Positions 1 to 5,798 of a DNA stretch of 8,129 bases are shown here, piece after piece. Source of the stretch: Rubrobacter sp. (lineage in GTDB: Bacteria; Actinomycetota; Rubrobacteria; Rubrobacterales; Rubrobacteraceae); the NCBI GenBank assembly GCA_016781725.1, contig JADDPU010000187.1:1-8129 (forward strand), in the 5' to 3' direction. The notes below the pieces were generated by a model. That model worked only from the letters and a program-made list of their open reading frames with translations, had not been told where the DNA came from and made no database searches. Position numbers and translations under genes: made by a program. Positions within the stretch are counted from its first letter, which is position 1, and each line of letters begins with the position of its first letter.

Positions 1-1089
1 GACCACGGGTCCTAGCAGGAACCCGCCGTAGCCCAAGGTTGTGACAACCGAGATGGCCCCGCCGGCCCGCTCCGGCGCGAGGTCGCCTGCGGCCGAGAAG
101 GCTATGGGCGCGACCCCGGAGAGCGCGAGCCCGACCACGAGGAGCCCGCAGACGACGAGCAAGGGCTCGCGCGTGGCGAGGGCCAGGCCCATCCCGGCAG
201 CGGTGAGCAGGCCCGACGCGAGCAGGGTCTGTCGGTTCCCGAAGGACCTTACGGCCCAGGCGGTCCCGAGCCTGCCTACGGCCATCGCCCCGTAGAAAAC
301 GGCGACCCCGGACCCCCCGACGAGGGCCGGCAACCCGAGCGTCTGCCTGAGGTAGATGCCCGACCAGTGTTCCATCTCCCCTTCGGAGAGCAGGCCGAGG
401 GTCGCGATCGCCCCTACCAGAAGCAGCGGTAGGTGCCGCATGAGCCCGCGGTTCCTCTCCCCCGTAGACGACTCGCCCGTCGTGACGGGGAAGCGGGTGG
501 TCGCGACGGCCAGGGAGACGCCCGCGAGCGGGAGGAGCAACGCCAGGTAGACGAGCCGGTAGTCGGTGCCGGCCTGGATCAGGACGCCAGCCCCTACGGC
601 GCCTACCATCGCCCCGCCCGAGAAGGCCGCGTGCAGCAGGGGCATGAAGCGCCGGTCCGTTGCCTGCTCGAGGTCAACGGCCGAGGCGTTTATCCCGACG
701 TCGTAGAGCCCGGAGGCCGAGTAGAGCACGACCAGCGTCAGCAGCAACGCCGCATAGCCGCCGGCCAGGGAGAGCCCCGCGATGCCGAGCCCGATCGCGC
801 CCCCAGCGAGCGTCAGGAACGCCCGCCGTCCTAGCCTATCGGCGGTCCACCCGAGGGTCGCCATGGCGAGGATGGAGGCCGAAGCCCCGACGAACAGGGC
901 GATCCCCAAAGGTCCTGGCGAGAGGTCGAGGGCGCGGGTCAGGTCGGCCAACAGGACCGCGAAGACGCCCCAGAAGAGGCCGAAGAAGCCGAAAGCCCCC
1001 AGCTCGACGGCCAGGAGCTTCCGGTGCGGGGCCGTGCCGACGTTACTCGGTCTCGTAGCCCCTCTCCTTCCAGGCGTTGATGCCGCCAT
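1..1089 (-). CDS. MFS transporter, C-terminus beyond the window
   Basis: This is an inner-membrane major facilitator superfamily permease; 363 codons are visible and the 3' end lies beyond position 1. The translation is hydrophobic throughout, with about ten clear membrane segments. The loop after helix 2 carries the MFS signature GWTADRLGRR (residues 80-89). A charged central loop (about 200-218) separates the two halves, and helix 7 contains EGEMEHWSGIYLR (236-248), as in YbjJ-like or fucose-permease-like sugar MFS proteins. The substrate cannot be inferred. The only in-frame standard start I find is ATG at 1089, which lies inside the rhodanese gene (47-base overlap) and has no clear Shine-Dalgarno sequence, so translation is probably coupled to the rhodanese. 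A strong purine tract (AAGGAGAGG) lies further downstream but no ATG, GTG or TTG follows it in this frame, so the true N-terminus is uncertain. Confidence 0.88.
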   Translation of the reverse strand, partial: MAASTPGRRGATRPSNVGTAPHRKLLAVELGAFGFFGLFWGVFAVLLADLTRALDLSPGPLGIALFVGASASILAMATLGWTADRLGRRAFLTLAGGAIGLGIAGLSLAGGYAALLLTLVVLYSASGLYDVGINASAVDLEQATDRRFMPLLHAAFSGGAMVGAVGAGVLIQAGTDYRLVYLALLLPLAGVSLAVATTRFPVTTGESSTGERNRGLMRHLPLLLVGAIATLGLLSEGEMEHWSGIYLRQTLGLPALVGGSGVAVFYGAMAVGRLGTAWAVRSFGNRQTLLASGLLTAAGMGLALATREPLLVVCGLLVVGLALSGVAPIAFSAAGDLAPERAGGAISVVTTLGYGGFLLGPVV

Positions 1090-1402
1090 CCATGTTGGCG
1101 ACGTTCGTGTAGCCCATCTCCTTGAGGGACCTGGCCGCCAGGGCGCTCCGGCCCCCCGAGGCGCAGTGGATGACGATGCGGGCCTCCTTGTCTGGCAGTT
1201 GCTCGGCCGCCTGGTACTCCAGCAGGCCGCGCGGCACGTGCTTCGCCCCCGAGATGTGGGCCTCCTCCCACTCCGCCGGCTCCCTCACGTCCAGAACGGT
1301 CACGTCCTCGCCGGAGCTCAGCGCACCGTGCACCGACTCGACGTCCGTCTGCTCCGTCTCGGCCTTCGCCTCCGCCACCAACTCCTGGTAACTCTTCGCC
1401 AC
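1043..1402 (-). CDS. single-domain rhodanese-like protein
   Basis: This is a 119-residue cytoplasmic protein of the single-domain rhodanese (GlpE/PspE-like) type, which transfers sulfane sulfur through a cysteine persulfide. It shows the opening motif VTVLDVREPAEWEEAHISGA (34-53), the active-site loop CASGGRS with catalytic Cys80 and Arg85, and the closing segment GGINAWKERGY. The loop CxxxxR has the normal six-residue length of a sulfurtransferase. I chose GTG at 1402 because a perfect AGGAGG lies 6 bases upstream (1409-1414); an ATG at 1438 would add 12 arginine-rich residues and place that AGGAGG inside the gene. It follows thyX by 87 bases and its 3' end overlaps the MFS gene, so thyX, rhodanese and MFS may be co-transcribed. 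The physiological sulfur donor and acceptor are unknown. Confidence 0.93.
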   Translation of the reverse strand: MAKSYQELVAEAKAETEQTDVESVHGALSSGEDVTVLDVREPAEWEEAHISGAKHVPRGLLEYQAAEQLPDKEARIVIHCASGGRSALAARSLKEMGYTNVANMDGGINAWKERGYETE

Positions 1403-1489
1403 TGTGCGCCTCCTCGTGGTCGCTGCCCGGGAAGCCAATATTAGCCTATCGTGGGCCGTCGCAGGTGCAGCCTCGCTTTGCGCGTACCT

Positions 1490-3484
1490 CTAGGCCTTGC
1501 GGTTCCTGGTGGAGACCGTGTAGGTGCCGTCGGGGAGCTCGCCGAGCTCGTAGTCGCCGAAGAGGATGGGGTCTGCGGTGCGCAGGCAGAGGAAGAGCCG
1601 GAGTGCGAGGTTGCGGATCTCGCTCTCCGCGTGCGCGTCGGCCCGCATCTCGATTATGTGCCTGAGGGCCCTCACGTTCCCGCTGAAGACCATAGGGGCC
1701 TCGGTCTCGTTCGGCAAGAGCGAGCGCGCGGTCTGCTGCACCTTCTTGCGGGCGTCGGTCTTGTGGTCGGCCGAGAGCATGCTGCTCCCGCTACCCTGGC
1801 GCTCCAGCAAACGGTCCGCCATCTCACCGTACTCGGCCGCGGCCCGGTCGGCCCGCTCCTCGAAGAGCCTGTGCAGCTCCGCATCCTCCCCGTACTCGGG
1901 CCGCTCCACGAAGCGTAGTACACTTCCTGATACATAACGTTGCGAAGTCTGTGAAAATCCCGCGCCGGCTCTGTGTCGCACGAGTTCGTGGGTCACGCTG
2001 CGGCTAATACCGTAGAGCAGGAAGCTGAAGCTCGCATGCTCGAGCACCGAGCCGTGCCCCGCCGAGGTCAGCCGTTCAAAGTAACCGGCGGCGTTCTCGT
2101 TGGTCGTCCTTCGGGGCCCGAAGGACATGTAGCAGTTGCCAGAGAAGTGAGGCTTGCCGTTCCTGCGAACGAAAACGATACCGTTACTGGTGGTTACGCA
2201 GTAGACTTTCCCTGTGTAATGCTTGCCCTCGATCTTATTCCCTCTGTTGACGTACGTCTGTTTCCTGGTTTTCCTGCACACTGCATAGGTCTGCAGTCGT
2301 CCCTCGATCTTCTTGTTCTCTCTCAGGCGAGATCCATAACCGATCTTGCACAATATTTCTTGGGCCTGATCGGCCAGCGCTTTGGAGGTGGTGACTAGGT
2401 ACTCGGTGCCCGACCTCTTCTGCACGTGACCGTCGGTTTTGACCAGGGTAGCCCAGATCTCCTCAAGCCAGTCCGAGGGAAGATTCAATACCCAACCTGG
2501 AAGCTTCTTGTTTTGTGATCCTTTGCCGCACTGATCCTCGAAGAAGCGACTTACTCTCTTGCCTCCGTGCACCATCGTACGTGGACAATCGTTCCTGCTG
2601 TCCATGTACGCGTGCGCCTTCAGACCGAGGGTCTCTGCCAACCGCTTGACATCCTCGACGTGATTCCCGTAGATCACTATCCCTTCGCCCTCACCCTTGT
2701 GTAAGCTACCTTCGGTGGCGTAGTAGACACAGAGCAGAGCAAATGCTCTTATGCTTTCGCTCTCGTCGAACCTCAGCGAGGGTACGGAGTAGTTGCGGGT
2801 GCCGTAATCACCGCCGACGTGGTTAGATATTCTCTGCGAGTAGTCGAACCCCGGAATCTCGACGAAATCAGGAACAGCGCCCTGCCAGCCATCCGGAGCG
2901 GTCCTGACCAGGAACGTACGACTGGCTACCTGCCAGGTCGGGTAGAAGCCGTACTGGTCTAAGTCGCGAACTTTCGCCCATTGCCTGTGATCCGGCGTAA
3001 GCAAGAACGAGAGCGAAGAACTCTCGAACCCGAATACGAATCCCTCGTAGTCGTACACCTGATAACCTTCGGGCCTCTGAAACTCGGCGACGCCAGTCTT
3101 GGGGTTGAGCGTAAGCACGAGTTCCGACCGATCCAAATCCTCGAACTTTTTCCAGCCGTCGTCCGTTAGCACCTCAGTCTCGTCGTCGAAGCACGTCTGG
3201 CCCGCCGTCTTGCACAGCTGGGAGGAATCCGGCAGTTGTGTGGGATCTTCCAGGTACTCGGGGAACCGGAGCTCCGGGTCGAAGCCTTCGAGGAACCCGC
3301 CGAGCCCCGCGACGTTAGTCTGAGGGCGCGCCAGCATGACCACGCCAGGCGTCCTTAGGTACGGGGTGCCTCTCCCCGTGTGGTACACCGGAGAGTGCAA
3401 GGCGGGGAAGCCGTCAGCGACGGTCCCGCCCAACCTCTCGAACAGCTCTTGCGTGCGCTCGGCGTTACGCTCCGTCGTCTCCAA
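1490..3484 (-). CDS. thyX: flavin-dependent thymidylate synthase ThyX precursor with intein
   Basis: ThyX makes dTMP from dUMP using methylenetetrahydrofolate and FAD/NADPH, and replaces ThyA where that is missing. The 664-residue precursor contains a 353-residue intein (residues 98-450); splicing would leave 311 residues. The N-extein ends LCKTAGQT and the C-extein resumes CYMSFGPRRT, followed by GHGSVLEHASFSFLLYGISRS and the dUMP/FAD-binding segment RHRAGAGFSQTSQRY (503-517 of the precursor). That segment is one residue longer than the textbook RHRX7S motif. FSGNVRALRHIIEMR and a final ELPDGTYTV also fit the family. Translation begins at TTG (3482-3484), preceded by a purine-rich GAGAAGGGAG. 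The gene lies downstream of the sigma-factor gene, separated by a 196-base gap with a hairpin, and upstream of the rhodanese. Codon use varies strongly along it: the intein and a 21-codon patch at 1916-1978 are richer in A/T-ending codons. Confidence 0.95.
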   Translation of the reverse strand: METTERNAERTQELFERLGGTVADGFPALHSPVYHTGRGTPYLRTPGVVMLARPQTNVAGLGGFLEGFDPELRFPEYLEDPTQLPDSSQLCKTAGQTCFDDETEVLTDDGWKKFEDLDRSELVLTLNPKTGVAEFQRPEGYQVYDYEGFVFGFESSSLSFLLTPDHRQWAKVRDLDQYGFYPTWQVASRTFLVRTAPDGWQGAVPDFVEIPGFDYSQRISNHVGGDYGTRNYSVPSLRFDESESIRAFALLCVYYATEGSLHKGEGEGIVIYGNHVEDVKRLAETLGLKAHAYMDSRNDCPRTMVHGGKRVSRFFEDQCGKGSQNKKLPGWVLNLPSDWLEEIWATLVKTDGHVQKRSGTEYLVTTSKALADQAQEILCKIGYGSRLRENKKIEGRLQTYAVCRKTRKQTYVNRGNKIEGKHYTGKVYCVTTSNGIVFVRRNGKPHFSGNCYMSFGPRRTTNENAAGYFERLTSAGHGSVLEHASFSFLLYGISRSVTHELVRHRAGAGFSQTSQRYVSGSVLRFVERPEYGEDAELHRLFEERADRAAAEYGEMADRLLERQGSGSSMLSADHKTDARKKVQQTARSLLPNETEAPMVFSGNVRALRHIIEMRADAHAESEIRNLALRLFLCLRTADPILFGDYELGELPDGTYTVSTRNRKA
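2135..3193 (-). mobile_element. in-frame intein with LAGLIDADG homing endonuclease domain
   Basis: This 353-residue protein-splicing element is inserted between AGQT and CYMS of ThyX. Block A begins with Cys1 (CFDDETEVLTDDGW). Block B contains the TxxH motif TPDH (66-69). Block F is VYCVTTSNGIVFVRRNG (330-346). The end is HFSGN (349-353) followed by the +1 nucleophile Cys. The penultimate residue is Gly instead of the usual His; I recall SGN endings from other, phage-type inteins. Between the splicing blocks, FALLCVYYATEGS (151-163, acidic Glu161) and IWATLVKTDGH (246-256, acidic Asp254) form the two LAGLIDADG helices. The linker GSQNKKLPGWVLNLPSDW is typical of intein endonucleases. Both acidic residues and the frame are intact, so homing activity is plausible. 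GC content looks clearly lower than in the host genes (not computed), which suggests recent acquisition. Confidence 0.95.
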
Positions 3485-3624
3485 AGGGCTCCCTTCTCCG
3501 GTCTCCTACCCGCAAGGTTAGCAGCCCCCCAGGTGAACCTCCAGACGCCCGCGCGATCCGCGGCCCGCCCGAGCGGGCGCGCCCGAAGAAGGGCCCATTG
3601 CCGACAAAGCGGGACCAACCGTAA
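3485..3624. other. sigma factor-thyX intergenic region with GC-rich dyad
   Basis: This is the part of the 196-base gap closest to the thyX start. It holds a perfect 6-bp inverted repeat, GCCCGC-CCGA-GCGGGC (3563-3578), and an adjacent GCCC/GGGC pair at 3581-3594. These could form a structured thyX leader or belong to termination of the upstream gene. I found no convincing -10/-35 pair, so the thyX promoter is not located. Confidence 0.35.
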
Positions 3625-3664
3625 GCCGGCTACGAAGCGGCGCACCCGCCGCCCCGTAGCCGGC
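3625..3664 (-). terminator. probable intrinsic terminator after the sigma-factor gene
   Basis: A perfect 10-bp inverted repeat (GCCGGCTACG at 3625-3634, CGTAGCCGGC at 3655-3664) encloses a second 6-bp stem (3637-3642 with 3647-3652, loop CACC), with AA/CC mismatches between them. It begins 16 bases after the sigma-factor stop codon. The downstream T-tract on the minus strand is poor (TTACGGTT), as often in high-GC genomes. The plus strand has a better TTTT, but no plus-strand gene leads into it. Confidence 0.6.
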
Positions 3665-3680
3665 CTGTTTTGAAGTCTTC

Positions 3681-4523
3681 CTAGACGGCTTCGGAGAGGG
3701 CGCGGCGCAAGGAGCTCGCGTAGCGGCCGGTGCGGATGGTCCTCAAAGCCTTGATCTCCACCTGCCGCGCCCGCTCCTGGCTTATGCCCAACTCCTCGGA
3801 GACCTCGCGCAGGGTACGGGTCTCGCTGCCGTCGAGGCCGTGGCGCATCTCGAGTATTCTTGCTTCGCGCTCGGGCAGGCTCTTCACGGCCTCGACGAGC
3901 GTCAGCTCCCACTGGCCGACCTCGACGCGGGCGTAGTCTTCGCCGGAGCGCTCGTCGGGGAGCAGCTCGCCCATCTCGGAGCCCTCCTCGGCGCTCATCC
4001 TGGTGTTGATGCTGGAGATGGGCTGCCCGACCTCGCGCAGCCGCCTGGCCTCCTCAGGCCTGACGTCGAGCCTCGCGGCGAGCTCCTCCTCGGTGGCGTC
4101 GCGGCCGAGCTCGAGGCTCAGGGCGTTCTCGGCCCGGCGCAGCCGGTAGAGGGCGTCGACGACGTGGGCGGGGAGGCGGACTGTGCGGCCGTGGTCCGCG
4201 AGGGCGCGCGTGACGGCCTGCCGGATCCACCACGTAGCGTAGGTGGAGAAGCGGTTGCCCATCTCGGGGTCGAACTTCTCGACGGCCCGGATGAGGCCCG
4301 CGTTGCCCTCCTGGATGAGGTCCTCGAACGGCACGCCCCGTCCCCTGTACTTCTTGGCGATGGAGATCACGAGCCTGAGGTTGCACTCGATGAGCTTCTG
4401 GCGCGCCCTCCCGTCCCCCGCGTGGGCCCGCCGGCTGAGCTCCTTCTCCTCATCCGCGTCGAGCAGCCTGCCGTCGCGCACCCTTCCGAGATACTGCGTG
4501 AGAACGTCCTGTGCCTCGATCAT
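3681..4523 (-). CDS. RNA polymerase sigma factor, sigma-70 group 2 (RpoD-like)
   Basis: This 280-residue sigma factor would direct core RNA polymerase to a subset of promoters. Region 1.2 is QDVLTQYLGRVRDGRLLDADEE (5-26). Region 2 spans about 34-108 and includes KYRGRGVPFEDLIQEGNAGL and the promoter-melting/-10 segment RFSTYATWWIRQAVTRAL (91-108). Region 3 is about 113-176. Region 4 is about 208-268 with the -35-reading helix-turn-helix TLREVSEELGISQERARQVEIKAL (237-260). There is no region 1.1, and the length is shorter than a primary sigma factor, so I favour a non-essential group 2 factor. ATG at 4523 is preceded by a purine-rich GGGGAGAGG. It is the last gene of the run beginning at 5722, 57 bases after the small CC/CxxC gene, and is followed by a hairpin terminator. 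No cognate anti-sigma is adjacent, though an anti-sigma-type ATPase lies upstream at 6467-7381. Confidence 0.93.
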   Translation of the reverse strand: MIEAQDVLTQYLGRVRDGRLLDADEEKELSRRAHAGDGRARQKLIECNLRLVISIAKKYRGRGVPFEDLIQEGNAGLIRAVEKFDPEMGNRFSTYATWWIRQAVTRALADHGRTVRLPAHVVDALYRLRRAENALSLELGRDATEEELAARLDVRPEEARRLREVGQPISSINTRMSAEEGSEMGELLPDERSGEDYARVEVGQWELTLVEAVKSLPEREARILEMRHGLDGSETRTLREVSEELGISQERARQVEIKALRTIRTGRYASSLRRALSEAV

Positions 4524-4580
4524 CGCCTCTCCCCTCTCCTAGGTGTCAGGCTTCGGGTCCCTGGCCAATGCCTGCCTCGT

Positions 4581-4886
4581 TCACGCAGCCGGGTAGGAAC
4601 CCCCGACCCTGGGTCCTCCGTGCGTCACGAACCGGTCCAGGACGCGCTCGTCCAGGCTGGAGGTGACCCGCCAGCTGCGCCCGCACGAGGCGCACTCGAG
4701 CTCCAACCGCCGGCGGTCGCCGGCTTCGGCCAAAACCGCCTCCTTGAAGGAGCGCAGGCAGCACCCGGGCAGGGACCACACGTAGATCTCCCTCTCCGGC
4801 TCGCCCACCGGGACGAGCGCCGTGTCGGGGCGCAGGGCGCTCCGCCCCTTGCGCCTCCTCTTCGTATTCGATGCTCGTTCGACCAC
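4581..4886 (-). CDS. small CC/CxxC protein, possible zinc-binding, paralogue of the next gene upstream
   Basis: This is an uncharacterised 101-residue protein. Its N-terminus is strongly basic (KRRRKGR, 9-15), followed by WSLPGCCLRSF (Cys42, Cys43) and LECASCGRSW (Cys65, Cys68). Two cysteine pairs could bind one zinc or other metal, or form a redox pair. The pattern LP-x-CC ... EC-xx-CG-xx-W also occurs in the 69-residue protein encoded immediately upstream, so the two look like duplicated relatives with different tails. GTG at 4886 is chosen because GGGAGGAG lies 7 bases before it; an ATG seven bases upstream is in a different frame. The gene is 42 bases after its paralogue and 57 bases before the sigma-factor gene, in the same orientation. 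Codon use matches the host. I do not recognise a named family. Confidence 0.75.
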   Translation of the reverse strand: MVERASNTKRRRKGRSALRPDTALVPVGEPEREIYVWSLPGCCLRSFKEAVLAEAGDRRRLELECASCGRSWRVTSSLDERVLDRFVTHGGPRVGGSYPAA

Positions 4887-4928
4887 CTTCCATCTCCTCC
4901 CTAAAAGGCGTTCCCTGCTTCGGCCCGC

Positions 4929-5138
4929 CTACGCAGCTCCCTTGCGCTCGTCGAGGTCGGGTTGCGAGAAGGCGTCCTCTTCGGGGTGCATCGGCAGCGC
5001 CGTCTGCCACATGGCGCCACAGGCCGGGCACTCGAAGGAGCGCTCCTGGCCGCGCGCGCTACGCTGGCAGCAGGCGGGGAGGTCCTCCTCGTAAAGGACC
5101 TCCCCACCCAGCGCCGACATCCAGATGGAGCCGCGCAC
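4929..5138 (-). CDS. small CC/CxxC protein, translationally coupled to the annealing-protein gene
   Basis: This is an uncharacterised 69-residue protein with LPACCQRS (Cys23, Cys24) and FECPACGAMW (Cys37, Cys40), then an acidic, polar tail. The four cysteines suggest a compact zinc-ribbon-like or rubredoxin-like site. The CPxCG knuckle followed by an aromatic residue is a common zinc ligand arrangement. The pattern matches the downstream 101-residue protein, but with a shorter spacer between the CC and CxxC pairs (12 against 21 residues). I place the start at GTG 5138, whose first base is the last base of the upstream TAG stop (TAGTG). GGGAGG lies 8 bases before it, a classic coupling arrangement. 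ATG at 5120 is possible but has no Shine-Dalgarno. Coupling implies production together with the annealing-type protein, so the two may work in one complex. Confidence 0.75.
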   Translation of the reverse strand: MRGSIWMSALGGEVLYEEDLPACCQRSARGQERSFECPACGAMWQTALPMHPEEDAFSQPDLDERKGAA

Positions 5139-5722
5139 TACGCGGCCCTCCCGGAGAGCCGGCCGATCCACTCGCTCGCCTCCTCGCGCGTCAGCTCCCC
5201 GACCGGCTTGCCGACCATCTCCTCGAAGCGCCCGATCCCGTCCTCTACCACGTCGGAGATCAGAGCCTCGAGGTAGTTGAGCTGCTTCCTCGTCGCCGGC
5301 AACTCGCCCTTGCCGTCCTCCTTGGACGCCTGGGCCTTGCGCTCGTCCCCAAGAGCGCCCCGCTGCGGCTCGACGACCTCCTCCTCCTCGCTCGGCCCCC
5401 CAAGCTCCTCGAAAGCCGTGACGCCCACGTTTATGGCGTCCCTCAAGGCCCGCGCCTTCGCCCGGGTCTCGGCCATCCGAATGAGGTGCGGCGCTATCGC
5501 CCGGTTGACGTTCTCGGGGGAGGCGTCCCCGATCCCCCCGAACTTGCCCTCGTCCGTCCTTACGACAGCCTTGACGATGGCGACCTCGCCGTTGCTGCTC
5601 TGCGGAACCTGCAAGAGCTCCGTCTCGATGCTCCGCAAGCCCCGGCTGTGCGCCTCCTCCAAGAGACCCGCATACAATACGAACCTCTTGCCCTGGCGCT
5701 CGATCATGTACTCTTCCCTCAC
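5138..5722 (-). CDS. probable single-strand annealing (Rad52-like) protein with C-terminal helical module
   Basis: This is a 194-residue cytoplasmic protein. The N-terminal 115 residues run from KRFVLYAGLLEEAHSRGL through AIVKAVVRTDEGKFGGIGDASPENV to the helix RMAETRAKARALRDAINVGVTAFEEL. The GDASP segment and the AETRAKARALRDA helix resemble what I remember of Rad52/Sak-type annealing proteins in bacteria and phages, but this comes from memory of family features, not a search. An acidic low-complexity linker (about 108-140) leads to a C-terminal module, ATRKQLNYLEAL ... ELTREEASEWIGRL (about 142-191), seen on phage and recombination proteins. GTG at 5722 has GGAGGAGG ending 7 bases upstream. 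The gene heads the run with the two small CC/CxxC genes and the sigma factor. A dyad at 5762-5777 that matches one at the winged-helix gene lies upstream. It could also be an uncharacterised DNA-binding protein. Confidence 0.6.
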   Translation of the reverse strand: MREEYMIERQGKRFVLYAGLLEEAHSRGLRSIETELLQVPQSSNGEVAIVKAVVRTDEGKFGGIGDASPENVNRAIAPHLIRMAETRAKARALRDAINVGVTAFEELGGPSEEEEVVEPQRGALGDERKAQASKEDGKGELPATRKQLNYLEALISDVVEDGIGRFEEMVGKPVGELTREEASEWIGRLSGRAA

Positions 5723-5735
5723 GACTGAACCTCCT

Positions 5736-5750
5736 CCGGCCTAAAGCCGG
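5736..5750 (-). other. small hairpin abutting the ribosome binding site of the annealing-protein gene
   Basis: CCGGC and GCCGG flank five bases (plus strand CCGGC-CTAAA-GCCGG). In the mRNA the hairpin ends exactly where the AGGAGG begins, so it could limit ribosome access or protect the 5' end. The five-base-pair stem is short and may be chance in GC-rich DNA. Confidence 0.3.
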
Positions 5751-5761
5751 TACCGCTGTCT

Positions 5762-5777
5762 TCACTGAATCCGGTGA
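5762..5777. promoter_or_regulatory. operator-like dyad upstream of the annealing-protein operon
   Basis: TCACTG-AATC-CGGTGA is a 6-4-6 inverted repeat with one mismatch. It lies 40 bases upstream of the GTG at 5722, in the gap after the winged-helix gene. It matches the perfect dyad at 6383-6398 in both arms and spacer length, and on the minus strand both continue with the bases RGAC. No clear promoter was found next to it, so whether it is a repressor or activator site is open. Confidence 0.5.
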
Positions 5778-5798
5778 GGCTATGGACAAAACCAAACA

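Noticed and set aside
1432..1445. Near-palindrome GCCAATATTAGC and possible TAATAT -10 element upstream of the rhodanese gene
   Set aside because: No supporting -35 hexamer at a suitable distance, and the symmetry is imperfect and short.
1973..2398. Plus-strand open frame across the intein end
   Set aside because: It is antisense to the ThyX/intein junction, low in recognisable features, and the minus-strand frame is unambiguous.
3840..4904. Long plus-strand open frame opposite the sigma factor and the small CC/CxxC gene
   Set aside because: It is an antisense shadow spanning two real genes and their gap; it shows no domain and no ribosome binding site.
4929..5795. Reading the second small CC/CxxC protein as part of a 288-residue ORF
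   Set aside because: The upstream part overlaps the annealing-protein gene in another frame and is Arg/Gly-rich; a coupled GTG start at 5138 with GGGAGG explains the real gene.
5778..5798. Possible promoter for the annealing-protein gene in the gap after the winged-helix gene
   Set aside because: Several T-rich stretches were tried (TTGGTT, TTGTCC), but none has a matching -10 element at 16-18 bases.
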